DNA of 64,000 bases, from the NCBI RefSeq assembly GCF_032813545.1, contig NZ_CP136514.1:372001-436000 (forward strand), read 5' to 3'. Source of the stretch: Nodosilinea sp. E11 (GTDB lineage: Bacteria > Cyanobacteriota > Cyanobacteriia > Phormidesmidales > Phormidesmidaceae). How positions within the stretch are numbered: position 1 is the first letter of the stretch; each line of letters starts with the position of its first letter. Position numbers and translations under genes: made by a program. The notes below the pieces were generated by a model. It was given only the letters and a program-made list of their open reading frames with translations, ran no database searches and was not told the origin of the DNA. Positions 35,772-47,100 of the stretch are shown here, piece after piece.

Positions 35772-36572
35772 ATGGTTTGGCATGTCGCTTTTTTCTCTGG
35801 GATTCACTACCTTACTGATCTCGCCCAAACCCCAGCCCCCCCACCGCTTACATCTGCCGAAGTCATCGATCTACTGCGTCAGTCTAATGAAGATCTGAGC
35901 AATAGCTTTAACCAGTTCCTAGACCTGATGAAATTTTTGCTAGTGGCTCTGGGCGCGTTGGCAGGAGTGGCTACCTATATTTTTGGTAAAAGCCTAGGTG
36001 ATGCCCGAAAAGTCGCTGCCGATATTGTGCAGCAAGAGGTCGAACGCAAAATTGCCACCCAGGTCAAAGATGCTGTTGAAGATGAAATCGATAGCGTGAG
36101 ACGGCTAATTGGTCGGGAGCGCATCATCAGCGATATTACGGTGGACTATTTCGTCCCCGGTAGCGATGCCTTGCCTCCAGCAGAAGCCACCTTTCTCAAA
36201 ACCCGAGGCTTTAAGCGGGTCAGCTATTGGAATGAAACCGATTTAGTCGATTTGTCGGGGCAGGTAGTAGTGCTTGACCTGGTGAATGCTCCGATACTAA
36301 GCGTCCAGATGCTAGCTGATCTGTCGGAAGACGAAGCCCACGATCGCCGAGAAAAAAGCGTCATCGACAATGCCACCCGGCTGCTGGGGCGCATGGGCGA
36401 TCGCGCCGTTTTGGTCATCTACATTCGGCCTGCCAAGCGCCGGGTTGCTGCGATCGACGACCTGTCTTCGCAGATTACCTATTATGCGGCGGCCAATACC
36501 CCTGTGAACCTAATTGGAGTAGTGGCCGATGCGGGCTATGTGGCCCACGGTTGGCGACGACTGGTTAGCTAG
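35772..36572 (+). CDS. Membrane-anchored coiled-coil/Rossmann-like protein beside the CRISPR adaptation genes
   Basis: A 266-residue protein of a family I cannot name. Residues about 54-72 are one transmembrane helix (FLLVALGALAGVATYIFG). Residues about 75-112 are a charged coiled coil (LGDARKVAADIVQQEVERK). Residues about 119-260 alternate strands and helices like a Rossmann fold: QVVVLDLVNAP, RAVLVIYIRPAK and VNLIGVVADAGYVAHGW. It is clearly homologous to the IS-broken gene 51881-55165 that directly follows the cmr operon. Two copies flanking CRISPR modules suggest a nucleotide-sensing membrane effector, analogous to CARF-transmembrane proteins; that is inference. The ATG at 35772 is preferred to the upstream TTG at 35757. 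Confidence 0.6.
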   Translation: MVWHVAFFSGIHYLTDLAQTPAPPPLTSAEVIDLLRQSNEDLSNSFNQFLDLMKFLLVALGALAGVATYIFGKSLGDARKVAADIVQQEVERKIATQVKDAVEDEIDSVRRLIGRERIISDITVDYFVPGSDALPPAEATFLKTRGFKRVSYWNETDLVDLSGQVVVLDLVNAPILSVQMLADLSEDEAHDRREKSVIDNATRLLGRMGDRAVLVIYIRPAKRRVAAIDDLSSQITYYAAANTPVNLIGVVADAGYVAHGWRRLVS

Positions 36573-36688
36573 CCCAGCAGCCCGGCTTGCTCAAACGACG
36601 CTTGGGGGGCAATGCTCAAATCAGGAAAATGGTCATCGCTCAGGGTGCGATCGCCCCGGTAGGTAAACAGACTGATATATGCAGTCCA
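36569..36688 (-). pseudogene. Possible C-terminal remnant of a Uma2-like nuclease gene
   Basis: A short minus-strand frame reads YISLFTYRGDRTLSDDHFPD before a stop at 36569. It resembles the C-terminal end of Uma2 (DUF820) family proteins, which are abundant in cyanobacteria. There is no start codon or upstream body, so it would be a relic overlapping the stop of the preceding gene. Weak evidence. Confidence 0.25.
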
Positions 36689-36697
36689 TCTTTCAGC

Positions 36698-36991
36698 TCA
36701 GAAAATAGCGTGTAAGTCTTGGGGCGTTTGCCAAGCCTCGGGGCGGTTGCAGGTTTCGATGCGCTCCAGACAGTGGTTGCAGAGGCCCACAATCAACAGA
36801 CTGTCTTCGGGAGTGAGAATTTGCTCTAGCTGCCAGCGCAGTTTCTCCCGCTCTCTGGCATTCAGCCGCACCCGAATGATCGAGTATTGCAGGGTCTCAC
36901 CATAGCCCTTCAGCAGCTTGTAGGCCTTGCGCCAGCGCTTGGGGTCACGAATGTCGTAGCAAATCAAGTAGTAGTGTTTGGCTTCAGCCAT
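36698..36991 (-). CDS. cas2: CRISPR adaptation protein Cas2 (Cas4-Cas1 module)
   Basis: A 97-residue protein beginning MAEAKHYYLICYDIRDPKRWRKAYKLLKGYG, the standard Cas2 start with the Asp in CYDI, then QYSIIRVRLNAREREKLRWQLEQIL. It differs strongly from the other Cas2 at 27800-28078, so it belongs to a separate lineage. It follows cas4-cas1 by 8 bases on the same strand. The unusual C-terminal Cys/His residues (LCNHCLERIETC) are worth noting. Confidence 0.92.
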   Translation of the reverse strand: MAEAKHYYLICYDIRDPKRWRKAYKLLKGYGETLQYSIIRVRLNAREREKLRWQLEQILTPEDSLLIVGLCNHCLERIETCNRPEAWQTPQDLHAIF

Positions 36992-36999
36992 GGTTCACC

Positions 37000-38649
37000 T
37001 CAACGCAGCACCAGTTGGGCAAATAGCCCGCCTTCGCCCAGCCATTCTTTTTCCAGCAGGCGTACCTCTAGCTCGATCAGGCGGCGATAGGTCATGGAAT
37101 ATTGCACTACAGGGTGCTTCCAGGTTTCTTCTTTGCGCCGTTCGTAGAGGCCGATCAGCTTACGACGACCGCTGTCATTGAGCCACACTTGCTCACCGGT
37201 AATCTCAAAATCGGCGTCGGCATCCCACTGGCTGCGGTTGATGGCGGCCATTACCGGCATATCGACCAAAGGCACCCGAAAGATTTCCATTAGGTCGAGG
37301 GCCAGGGGCGGAGCCTGGCGCTGGGGCTGGTGGTAAAAGCCCAGGGCTGGCTCTAGCCCCACGGTGAGAATGGCGTTCATCACATCCTTGAGCAGCAGGG
37401 CATAGCCAAAGCCCAGCATGGCGTTAAAGCGGTCTTTGGGCGGGCGGCGGGTGCGACCCGAGAAGCGAAAGGCCGGGTTGGCGGTATCGGCCACCAATTG
37501 GGGCAGGGCACTAAAGTATTGCGCCGCCAGGTTGCCCTCTAGCCCCAGCAGTGAGGGCAGCGACTCGGCCTGGGGCACCTGGTTGAGAGTGCGCTGCATC
37601 TGGTCGATCGCCTGCTTGAGCGTGGGGTTGGCGGCCTGGCGCTGGCTGCGCATGAGAAATTTGCGCTGGCTCTGCCCCCGACAGGTGACGAGTTGCTGGG
37701 CCAGCCGCAAACACTGGGCTGGGTCGGTGAGCGCCTGGTACTGCCGCACCCGCCGCTGAATGTTGCCCTGGCGAGTATCAAAGCTGCCCTGGTATTGCCC
37801 CCGCCCTGAAATAAAGTGCAGCCCTACCCCCTGCTCGGTGCAGAAATACATGGCCTGGGTCGAAATTTGCACATAGCTATGCAGTACCAGTTGCCCTACC
37901 TGGCGCGAGGGCAGCAGCGTGGTCTTGCCGTCGCGCTTGGTGATTTTGAACTGGTCGCCGCTCTTGCCAATCGAGGTGCCCGCCTCGGTGACGTGGATGA
38001 TCTGCCGTTCATCATCCTGGGGAAACAGCCGCAGGGGTTGGTCGGTGGTGCCCTGAGCCAGGCGAGTGGCGTCGGGCATACAGGCTTCAGCAACGGAGCA
38101 GCGGGTGCAGAGGTTGGCGTTGTCGGCTATCGGAGGGCGATCGCGGGCCACCTGCAACTGTTGGGCCTGCGCAATGGCGGCGAGCACTTCTTGCCTTGCT
38201 GCTGCGTCAAAGGGTACATGCACCAGCACATTGTCGCTGTGGTAGCGTACTCGGCCCTCGGGGATGGCAATGCCCAATTCGGCTTCGAGCAGAAGGGCAT
38301 AAGCGAGCACTTGCATGCGATCGCCGGGCCAGGCCTGGGGCTGTTGCTCGTCGTCTCGATAGCACCGCCCTTTTTTGTGCTCGTAGGGGATGGTCTGCCC
38401 CGCTCTGGTTTTGAGCGCATCGACCCGGCCCCGCAGACCTAAAGCCTCACTCTCCAGAGTGTATTGTTGCCATTCGTCGCCGCCGTCGCGCTCTAGCTCG
38501 GTGTGCAGTCGTAAGCCCGAGTAGACCTCGGCGTTAGGGGTATGGATACCCTCAACTTCTTGCAGATAGTACTGGCGAGGGCAGTAAAACAACGCTTGCA
38601 GGGCGCTGACGTTGATCGCTACCTGTGCGGCGGTATGGGGGAGTGTCAT
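37000..38649 (-). CDS. cas4-cas1: Cas4-Cas1 fusion
   Basis: Residues 1-200 are Cas4, a RecB-like nuclease that trims and PAM-selects prespacers: Cys 23 (YCPRQYYL), the acidic and Lys residues in GRVDALK and IPYEHKKGRC, and three C-terminal cysteines (CTRCSVAEAC, 181-190) completing an Fe-S cluster set. Residues about 215-549 are Cas1, with Glu 371 (LGLEGNLAAQYF), His 440 (ALGFYHQP) and Glu 455 (LALDLMEIFR). All catalytic residues are present. The gene lies between cas2 and array 3 and is transcribed away from the array. This is the second, independent adaptation module of the locus. Confidence 0.94.
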   Translation of the reverse strand: MTLPHTAAQVAINVSALQALFYCPRQYYLQEVEGIHTPNAEVYSGLRLHTELERDGGDEWQQYTLESEALGLRGRVDALKTRAGQTIPYEHKKGRCYRDDEQQPQAWPGDRMQVLAYALLLEAELGIAIPEGRVRYHSDNVLVHVPFDAAARQEVLAAIAQAQQLQVARDRPPIADNANLCTRCSVAEACMPDATRLAQGTTDQPLRLFPQDDERQIIHVTEAGTSIGKSGDQFKITKRDGKTTLLPSRQVGQLVLHSYVQISTQAMYFCTEQGVGLHFISGRGQYQGSFDTRQGNIQRRVRQYQALTDPAQCLRLAQQLVTCRGQSQRKFLMRSQRQAANPTLKQAIDQMQRTLNQVPQAESLPSLLGLEGNLAAQYFSALPQLVADTANPAFRFSGRTRRPPKDRFNAMLGFGYALLLKDVMNAILTVGLEPALGFYHQPQRQAPPLALDLMEIFRVPLVDMPVMAAINRSQWDADADFEITGEQVWLNDSGRRKLIGLYERRKEETWKHPVVQYSMTYRRLIELEVRLLEKEWLGEGGLFAQLVLR

Positions 38650-38880
38650 GATGCGGGGTTTGCCTATCGGACTATGGGAGATAAAAAATCAACCGAATCA
38701 GTCTCGATGCACCTGTCTATGAGTTCAGCAATCCCACAATGGCGCGATAGTTTGTGAGGAATTTTACGGGTCTTTTTAATGACAATACATGCGTATGTCG
38801 TTGAAGTTATTGAGATACGAATGAACTATGGCGTAGAGATTTAACCCATCAATAGATCCATCTTCCTGTTAATGCTTGGA

Positions 38881-38919
38881 GGAAACTAAAATTTTGCCGA
38901 CGGCAAAATTTTAGTTTCC
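38881..38919. repeat. 39-bp perfect palindrome at the left (trailer) end of CRISPR array 3
   Basis: Arms GGAAACTAAAATTTTGCCG and its exact complement flank a single A at 38900. The right arm ends with GTTTCC, the first six bases of the terminal repeat. The design matches that at array 1 although the arm sequences differ. The rest of 38650-38880 contains no gene and must hold the cas4-cas1 promoter. Confidence 0.75.
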
Positions 38920-41900
38920 ATTAGTTCGACTTCCGAGGAAGTTGTTGGGGCCTCATCTGTTCTATGTAGTGCTTTAAGCACTAATCAGGTTTCCATTAGT
39001 TCGACTTCCGAAGAAGTTGTTGGGTTGTTCAAGCTGATTTCGGTTCCAAAGCTTTTAGAGAGTTTCCATTAGTTCGACTTCCGAAGAAGTTGTTGGGCTT
39101 TTGAGTCGGGTTGACGTAGGTACACCCGTCAAGCGTTTCCATTAGTTCGACTTCCGAAGAAGTTGTTGGGCCACGAATCAGAATGGACTCAAACACTAGG
39201 GGCTGAGCGGGTTTCCATTAGTTCGACTTCCGAAGAAGTTGTTGGGTCTGACTACAGGCAAGAAATCTCGCAGGCCCTCAGATTTCCATTAGTTCGACTT
39301 CCGAAGAAGTTGTTGGGCTGAAGAGGCTGAAAACGCTGTTGATTATTACTGGGCGTTTCCATTAGTTCGACTTCCGAAGAAGTTGTTGGGAAACTGAGAC
39401 CGCCGATCGCCCCAACCCAGTTGCAATGTTTCTATTAATTCGACTTCCGAAGAAGTTGTTGGGCAAAATAAGATGTTGGAGATACTACACTAGGTAAACC
39501 ATTAGGTTTCCATTAGTTCGACTTCCGAAGAAGTTGTTGGGCTACGACAGAATTTAGCCCACCGCTTTTATGAGCCGTTTCCATTAATTCGACTTCCGAA
39601 GAAGTTGTTGGGGACAGCGACTCCCAGGCAATGTCCGCCAAATCCAAAATCTGCTGCGTTTCCATTAATTCGACTTCCGAAGAAGTTGTTGGGTTGGCCC
39701 TGACGTTGACCGTTTCGTGCAGGCCACGTTTCCATTAATTCGACTTCCGAAGAAGTTGTTGGGCCACGAAACACTCACCGGCAGCAAGTTCACCCGGCGT
39801 TTCCATTAATTCGACTTTCGAAGAAGTTGTTGGGATGGGACGACCACGGCAATTTTGCGAACGCCTATTTTGTTTCCATTAATTCGACTTCTGAAGAAGT
39901 TGTTGGGCTGGAACGGCATACCTCGACAATGGGTCTAGGCCCAAAGTTTCCATTAATTCGACTTCCGAAGAAGTTGTTGGGTTGGGTCAACGTTGGGTCC
40001 CCTTGCTCCTGGGTATGACCTGTTTCCATTAATTCGACTTCCGAAGAAGTTGTTGGGCAAAAAGTGCTCAATATTGGCTACTTGAGTGGTCTGTGTTTCC
40101 ATTAATTCGACTTCCGAAGAAGTTGTTGGGAGCTACTCGTTTAGGCTACGCTTTGCATATTGACGATATGTTTCCATTAATTCGACTTCCGAAGAAGTTG
40201 TTGGGATCTCGTCTAGAGGGATGCTCTTGTTTTTCTGCAAAGTTTCCATTAATTCGACTTCCGAAGAAGTTGTTGGGTTAAGATTGCCATGCACTATGCC
40301 AACGGTGGCGCACTGGCTGACGTGGCCATTGCCCAAAGTTTCCATTAATTCGACTTCCGAAGAAGTTGTTGGGGCCGCAGTGCAAGGCCCAGAACAAGCA
40401 ATGATGGAGATAATGTTTCCATTAATTCGACTTCCGAAGAAGTTGTTGGGCAGACTGCAAAAGAGTAACAGGTGTTTTTCGTGAGTCAGATGTTTCCATT
40501 AATTCGACTTCCGAAGAAGTTGTTGGGATAACCTCAGCGATCGCGAAGTTGAGCAGGTCATCGGGTTTCCATTAATTCGACTTCCGAAGAAGTTGTTGGG
40601 TAAGTCCCGGTGGTGGAAATATGGCGATGACTGGTATTAGTTTCCATTAATTCGACTTCCGAAGAAGTTGTTGGGTCCTACCCACCTGATTGTAGTTCGC
40701 CCTGGTTTTCTTCAGGAGTTTCCATTAATTCGACTTCCGAAGAAGTTGTTGGGGTAGGGCCACTCTTTAGCTGAGTCGTATTCCGATGGGTGTTTCCATT
40801 AATTCGACTTCCGAAGAAGTTGTTGGGTTGCTCGAAGACCTACGGCTGCGCTATCGCCAGCGGCAGGAGTTTCCATTAATTCGACTTCCGAAGAAGTTGT
40901 TGGGTTGCTCGAAGACCTACGGCTGCGCTATCGCCAGCGGCAGGAGTTTCCATTAATTCGACTTCCGAAGAAGTTGTTGGGTTAATAGCGCAACTAGCCC
41001 TCTGGTTATTCATCCTGTGTTTCCATTAATTCGACTTCCGAAGAAGTTGTTGGGTTAGCAGTGTAGATATTGGAGGTAATGCAGGTGAGTTTGTTTCCAT
41101 TAATTCGACTTCCGAAGAAGTTGTTGGGACCTTGGACTAGATAAGCCTCGTGGGTCTTCTTTGTTTCCATTAATTCGACTTCCGAAGAAGTTGTTGGGCC
41201 CCGAAGACCTGATTGCCCAGCACTACGGATACAGTCCGTTTCCATTAATTCGACTTCCGAAGAAGTTGTTGGGCAAACAGGCAATTTAGAGGATTGTCTA
41301 GATTATCTGATGTTTCCATTAATTCGACTTCCGAAGAAGTTGTTGGGACCCCTACCCACTGGCACCTGGCTGGCCGTTTACCGATGCGGTTTCCATTAAT
41401 TCGACTTCCGAAGAAGTTGTTGGGAATGGCAATAATTATGACTTCGAGGATCACCGAGATCCGTTTCCATTAATTCGACTTCCGAAGAAGTTGTTGGGCG
41501 TGGGCACCTCAACAGCAATCGGGGTGTTTTTCTGGCCAGGTTTCCATTAATTCGACTTCCGAAGAAGTTGTTGGGTACGTCCCACCCGCCCAGGAAGAAT
41601 CCATCGTCAAGTTTCCATTAATTCGACTTCCGAAGAAGTTGTTGGGCACTTAGAGGGTTAACAATGGCCAAAGACCAGACAAAGTTTCCATTAATTCGAC
41701 TTCCGAAGAAGTTGTTGGGATTGGAACCTTTAGGGCAGGAGATGTTAAATACACATTTAGGTTTCCATTAATTCGACTTCCGAAGAAGTTGTTGGGGATC
41801 TCAAAAGTCTTGAACCCAAACAGCTTAATACAATAGCAGAGTTTCCATTAATTCGACTTCCGAAGAAGTTGTTGGGGGAGTGGCGGCAGGAAGCACGTCG

Positions 41901-43571
41901 CCGCTTTGGCGACGATGTTTCCATTAATTCGACTTCCGAAGAAGTTGTTGGGGATATGGGTTTACCTGGCAACCTTTCACCCCCGTAAGTTTCCATTAAT
42001 TCGACTTCCGAAGAAGTTGTTGGGACCTTTGCGCGTAAGGTAACTAGTGAAAATGATAAAACGTTTCCATTAATTCGACTTCCGAAGAAGTTGTTGGGTA
42101 AATGTATGGTGAACTAACAGCGCTTTGTCTTTAACTGTTTCCATTAATTCGACTTCCGAAGAAGTTGTTGGGCACTGGGAGGTCTCTGAGAACATACACC
42201 CCCGGATGTTTCCATTAATTCGACTTCCGAAGAAGTTGTTGGGTGAACCAGTGTTCGTTAAGAGTCCTTGGGGATGAGAGTTTCCATTAATTCGACTTCC
42301 GAAGAAGTTGTTGGGACGAAAGTGAAGAGGATAAACAAGCGATCGCAGACTTGTTTCCATTAATTCGACTTCCGAAGAAGTTGTTGGGGCTAGGCTAGCT
42401 TATTCAACGCAAAAGTTTAAAGAAAGTTTCCATTAATTCGACTTCCGAAGAAGTTGTTGGGTGGTAAAGATCTTCGTGAACTCTAATGCCATGATGGGGT
42501 TTCCATTAATTCGACTTCCGAAGAAGTTGTTGGGTCACTCACCCACTGACTAGAGGAACCACCCATGCCTAGTTTCCATTAATTCGACTTCCGAAGAAGT
42601 TGTTGGGTTCAATTCCTTATTTGTTATTTTCTTTCGAACCTAGTTTCCATTAATTCGACTTCCGAAGAAGTTGTTGGGCACGAAAGACGGCATTCGCTTC
42701 GGCCTCAATGATAGTTTCCATTAATTCGACTTCCGAAGAAGTTGTTGGGGAAACCGACATCACACCGATTTTTATCTGTTATCGGTTTGCGTTTCCATTA
42801 ATTCGACTTCCGAAGAAGTTGTTGGGACGATCGCGCTCATCCACCAAAATCTCGATCACCAGGTAGGGTTTCCATTAATTCGACTTCCGAAGAAGTTGTT
42901 GGGTAAGTATGCCGGAATTGTGCCTTACTCGCCCTACGGGTTTCCATTAATTCGACTTCCGAAGAAGTTGTTGGGCAAGCGAAAGACGCCCAAAAAACGC
43001 TAACCGACAAAGAGGTTTCCATTAATTCGACTTCCGAAGAAGTTGTTGGGTCCAGGGGGTAGCCTTTCTGAGATTTTTCGTCTTCGAGGGTTTCCATTAA
43101 TTCGACTTCCGAAGAAGTTGTTGGGCATGTGGAGATGGCTGAAGCGCTTGGAGTATCAGTCAGGTTTCCATTAATTCGACTTCCGAAGAAGTTGTTGGGG
43201 TACCGGAAGCCGCATCGGTTTAGGTTCGCACTGGTGGAGGTTTCCATTAATTCGACTTCCGAAGAAGTTGTTGGGACGCACTTAAAAATGCTTTGTTGCT
43301 TTGCGGCCCTGTTTCCATTAATTCGACTTCCGAAGAAGTTGTTGGGCTGACGGTGGCGCTGACTCTGCATTGGCTTTAGCGTCGTCGTTTCCATTAATTC
43401 GACTTCCGAAGAAGTTGTTGGGTACAGAAGAACTAAAAGAAGATACTCAATTAGATAAGTTTCCATTAATTCGACTTCCGAAGAAGTTGTTGGGCTTTGC
43501 TACGTCTTGAAGACAACGAAGCTATTAATGCTTTGGTTTCCATTAATTCGACTTCCGAAGAAGTTGTTGGG
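38914..43571 (-). CRISPR. CRISPR array 3: 63 repeats of 36 bp, 62 spacers
   Basis: The common repeat begins GTTTCCATTAATTCG and ends GAAGAAGTTGTTGGG; spacers are 34-45 bases except one of 60 (40278-40337). Repeats 1-7 and 9 from the left carry ATTAGTTCG; repeat 1 also has CGAGGAAG like arrays 1 and 2, and from repeat 10 onward all read ATTAATTCG. Older variants collect at the left, so the leader is on the right. Two adjacent spacers (40828-40868 and 40905-40945) are identical. It lies between cas4-cas1 and the cmr operon. Reading frames across it (SINSTSEEVVG periodicity) are artefacts of the repeats. Confidence 0.97.
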
Positions 43572-44170
43572 AGCGGGCTGCTAGAACCCTTACCCAGCTT
43601 AGATCCTAGCACCCCCAATTCAAGGTGGATGCAAGCAGGGTCAACAACCAGGGTTTCAATCTCAATAAGACCCCCGCCGAAACCACTCAAACCCTTGCCC
43701 CGCAATACATTCAAGGTGGATCTTGCAACGTCAAAGGTTATAGCCATCGCTCAAAGGTGCTTGCGCAATAGAACTCAGACCCATATGCCGCAGGCATTAC
43801 ACCCCCACAGCCCAAACAGCCCCAGGTGCTTGCCCCGCCAGTACGTAACGTTATTTTGGCACTTACCGAAGAAAACCTGAAGCTTTTGGGGCTCTGGGGG
43901 CGATCGCACCTAGGTTGGGGTAGCTTTAGCCCAAAACTGGCCCCCTTACGGATGTCTTATTGCTCCGACAGCCCGATCAAACTTCAAACCTTTCCGGAAT
44001 CGTCAATATCCAATCTGAAGTCTGCTTGTGACGGTAGAACAACCTCATCCAGGTAAGGCAACTGTGAACTCATAGGCAGACCCTCTACGCCATAGCTCTA
44101 ACCTCACCCTTGTCTCTATCCCTAGAGGCCACCCTATTCAAATTGATATTTAGCAGGGAAACCGGTTTCT
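43572..44170 (-). promoter_or_regulatory. Leader of array 3 and divergent upstream region of the cmr operon
   Basis: There is no convincing gene in these 599 bases. CTAGAACCCTT starts at 43581, in the same register to the repeat as in arrays 1 and 2. A 12-base direct repeat TTCAAGGTGGAT occurs at 43619-43630 and 43710-43721. The region must drive crRNA leftward and cmr2 rightward. It is otherwise unlike the other two leaders. Confidence 0.65.
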
Positions 44171-47100
44171 GTGACTGATTACCAGCGAAAACTCTATGCC
44201 TTTTTACAAGCCTTTCAACCAGATTCAGATCTCCCTAACCAAAACAACCTTTGCTCCCAACTTGATTGCCTAAAGCCTCATTTGGAAGAGCTGAGCAACT
44301 GGTGGAACAGCGCTGGTAAGGTCTGTCAGGATATTGGCGCTTCTAGCGATCGCATCAACCTCCACGCCCAGCATTCCACCAGCGAAACTACAGCCTGCCA
44401 CCCCATCAGCGGGCAGCAACAGACCTGGCCCGGACAACGGCCCGCAGAGTTGGCTATTGATATCAGCCCGATTCAACACGAGGCCGACCCCAAAAAAGTA
44501 TTTTGGTGGTTTTGGCGGTTTTACCCAGAGCTATGGGCCAAAGACTACCCCAACGCTCTGCTGCATCCGGCCCATAGCGTTTTACCCGACTGCCCTCTGC
44601 ACAGCCACCAGAGCACGGTATCAGCTTTGGCCGGGGCCATGTTTCCCCTCGGTACTAGCTCCGACCAGCCAGAAACCCCATACCTACTACTGTTCAGCTT
44701 TTCCCCTGTCCAAGACTTCATCAAAGCCTCCCGCAAATTCCTAGATTTTTGGGCCGGGTCTTACCTGCTCCACTACCTCAGCGCCCGCCTTTGCTGGTAC
44801 ATCGCCCAAGAGTATGGCCCCGATGCCGTAATTGTGCCGTCGCTGTGGAATCAGGAAATCTTCGATGCCCTAATGCTGCGAGATGATTCCTTCTCCAGCT
44901 TTGAGGAGTGTTTTAAGGCGATCGCCCCAGCGGGTTCCCATAAAACTCCGGTTGAGCGCTTTAACCACCGAGAGTCTAACAGCCTCAGCACAGCAGGGTT
45001 TCCGAACATGATCACGGTGTTGGTGCCGGGGAAGGCAGAAGCAGAGAAGCTAGGGCAGAAACTGGCCAAGCAGCTAGCTGAAGAATGGCGAACCATTAGC
45101 AACAAGATTCGCGACAACATCCGCACCCAGGTCATCGCTTTTTTAACCGAAGAGCAGCATCAGGCTAGGCGCGATGAGCTTTGGCGTGAGTTTGATCAAA
45201 CATTGCCCTCGCAGGTCAATCATAGCCTCTACCGTCAGGAAGCAGAATTGCTCAAGCAGCAAAACTGCTGGGAGTGGCGACACCTATGGGATGCCCAGAT
45301 TGACAACACATGGGAACCGTACTGGGCGGCAGTTCCCCTGGGGCATCCAGCTGCGGATTTGCTGATCAAGCCCAAAGCTGAGAATGATCCCACCTGGCCT
45401 AAGACCCAACAAAACTGGGCTGATCAACAAAGTGCGATCGCCTGGCCTCCCACCTCACTCCCCAGCGAGGCCGAAAAAGCGGTCTACCAACAAGAACTCA
45501 ACGTTGGCACCTGGTGGGGTAGTCTGCAACAGCGCCTCCGCACCGCCCACATGGCGGTAAAAAACACTCGTCACTGGCAAATTCCCGCCGCACCAGGGCC
45601 GCGATCTAGTCTGTCGGGCCAGTTTAGCGCCCTGCACCCTCGGCTGAACTATCAAGAGCGACGGTTGCAAGATGGCACTATTCGCGACTTCCGCGAAGGC
45701 GGCGGCCTGCCAGACAGTTCCATGCGGCTGTTTTGGCTGCTGATGTCCTACGCCTACAAAGGCCTGTTCAACGGCTCCGAAATGCTTAACGCCCTAGAAC
45801 TGACTAAACGCATGGCCTGGCAATTTGGCGGCGTAGCCGACTCCATGGGAATTCCGACCACGTTACCAGTGCTGAGACCCGAGGACTACGACAATGACGA
45901 CCAAACTGCCTTGAATCTGCAAGAAAGCAGTGGTGAAATCGACTACGAGCAACTGATCCGCTTTCCTAACCTCAGCTCCATTGCTGCGGCTCGTTTTATT
46001 TACGAGTCTTACCAGCAGCCTAATTCAAAGCTCAAAGCCTATTGGCGAGTTTTACGTCAAAAGATCGGCAGTGGATTTGAGAATGCTCAACACCAAGCTC
46101 AGTTTGCTGCCCGTACCCGAGGACGACCCACCCATGTTTGGAAAACAGATCACCGCATTAACCCATCACAAGCCAAGCGGGGGCACAATTACAACGGCGT
46201 CATGTTCTCCAGCAAATGGCTAGCCGATGACCTCAACCTGGAAAAACACGCTACAAACGACAACGAAGTCACAACGCTACGCCGATTGGTTGATGAAGCG
46301 CATCGCCACGACGAGGTCAACTTCGGCGACGGCAGCCCCGGCGACTGGTGGGTGATCGTGCTAGGCGACGGCGACGGCATGGGCAACTACATCTCAGGGG
46401 AAGAGCTAAAAGCCTATCGGCGCTATGTTAATGCTGGGGCAATTGATAAAAGCAGTCTTGATAAAGATACTCATCCAACCGAACGTGATCATCTGGCAAG
46501 TCTCCTAAAGAAAACTCAAAAACGTATGGGGCCAGCTACCCACATTGGTCTCAATCGCGCCCTGCTAGATTTCTCCAATCGCCTGGTGCCCTACCTGACC
46601 GAAAAACGCTACTGCGGGCGGGTGATCTACAGCGGCGGCGACGATGTGATGGCGGTGCTGCCGTTAGAAGACTTGCCGGGTTATTTGCGATCGCTCCGCG
46701 CCGCCTGGAGTGGGATGCCAGACCCTGAGGATGAATTTACGGGGCAAGGCGGCTACTGGCACCCAAATCAACCTCTCGACGGGATTCCCCAACGCCCCCT
46801 TTTCACCATGGGCAAAGACGCCACCATGAGCCTGGGCATTGTGATTGCCAACAAAGCCGTGCCCTTGCCCACCGTGCTCGAAAGCCTATGGGATGCCGAA
46901 AAAACCGCCAAAGCCATGCCCGGCAAAGACGGCCTCTGCTTCCGCGTCATCTACGGTGGCGGCAACACCCTAGAAGCGCTGATGAAAGGGGATTTTCTGA
47001 ATGACTGGTGGGCCATGATAGAGACAGGGATGAAGCTAAAGAAAAACGAAGACAAAGTGAGTCCTATTTTGTATCGTTTGGCGGAAGAACTTCCCAAAAG

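Noticed and set aside
37000..38649. Evidence for a type I-D or I-G interference module
   Set aside because: Cas4-Cas1 fusions occur in such systems, but no cas3, cas7, cas8/csc or cas5 of type I is present in the window.
38914..43571. Many ORFs across array 3 with periodic SINSTSEEVVG or TTSSEVELMET peptides
   Set aside because: They are translations of the 36-base CRISPR repeat, whose length is a multiple of three; they are not genes. The same applies to ORFs in arrays 1 and 2.
43826..44056. Small plus-strand ORF in the array 3 leader
   Set aside because: No ribosome-binding site, no recognisable pattern and poor composition; the region is better explained as leader and cmr promoter.
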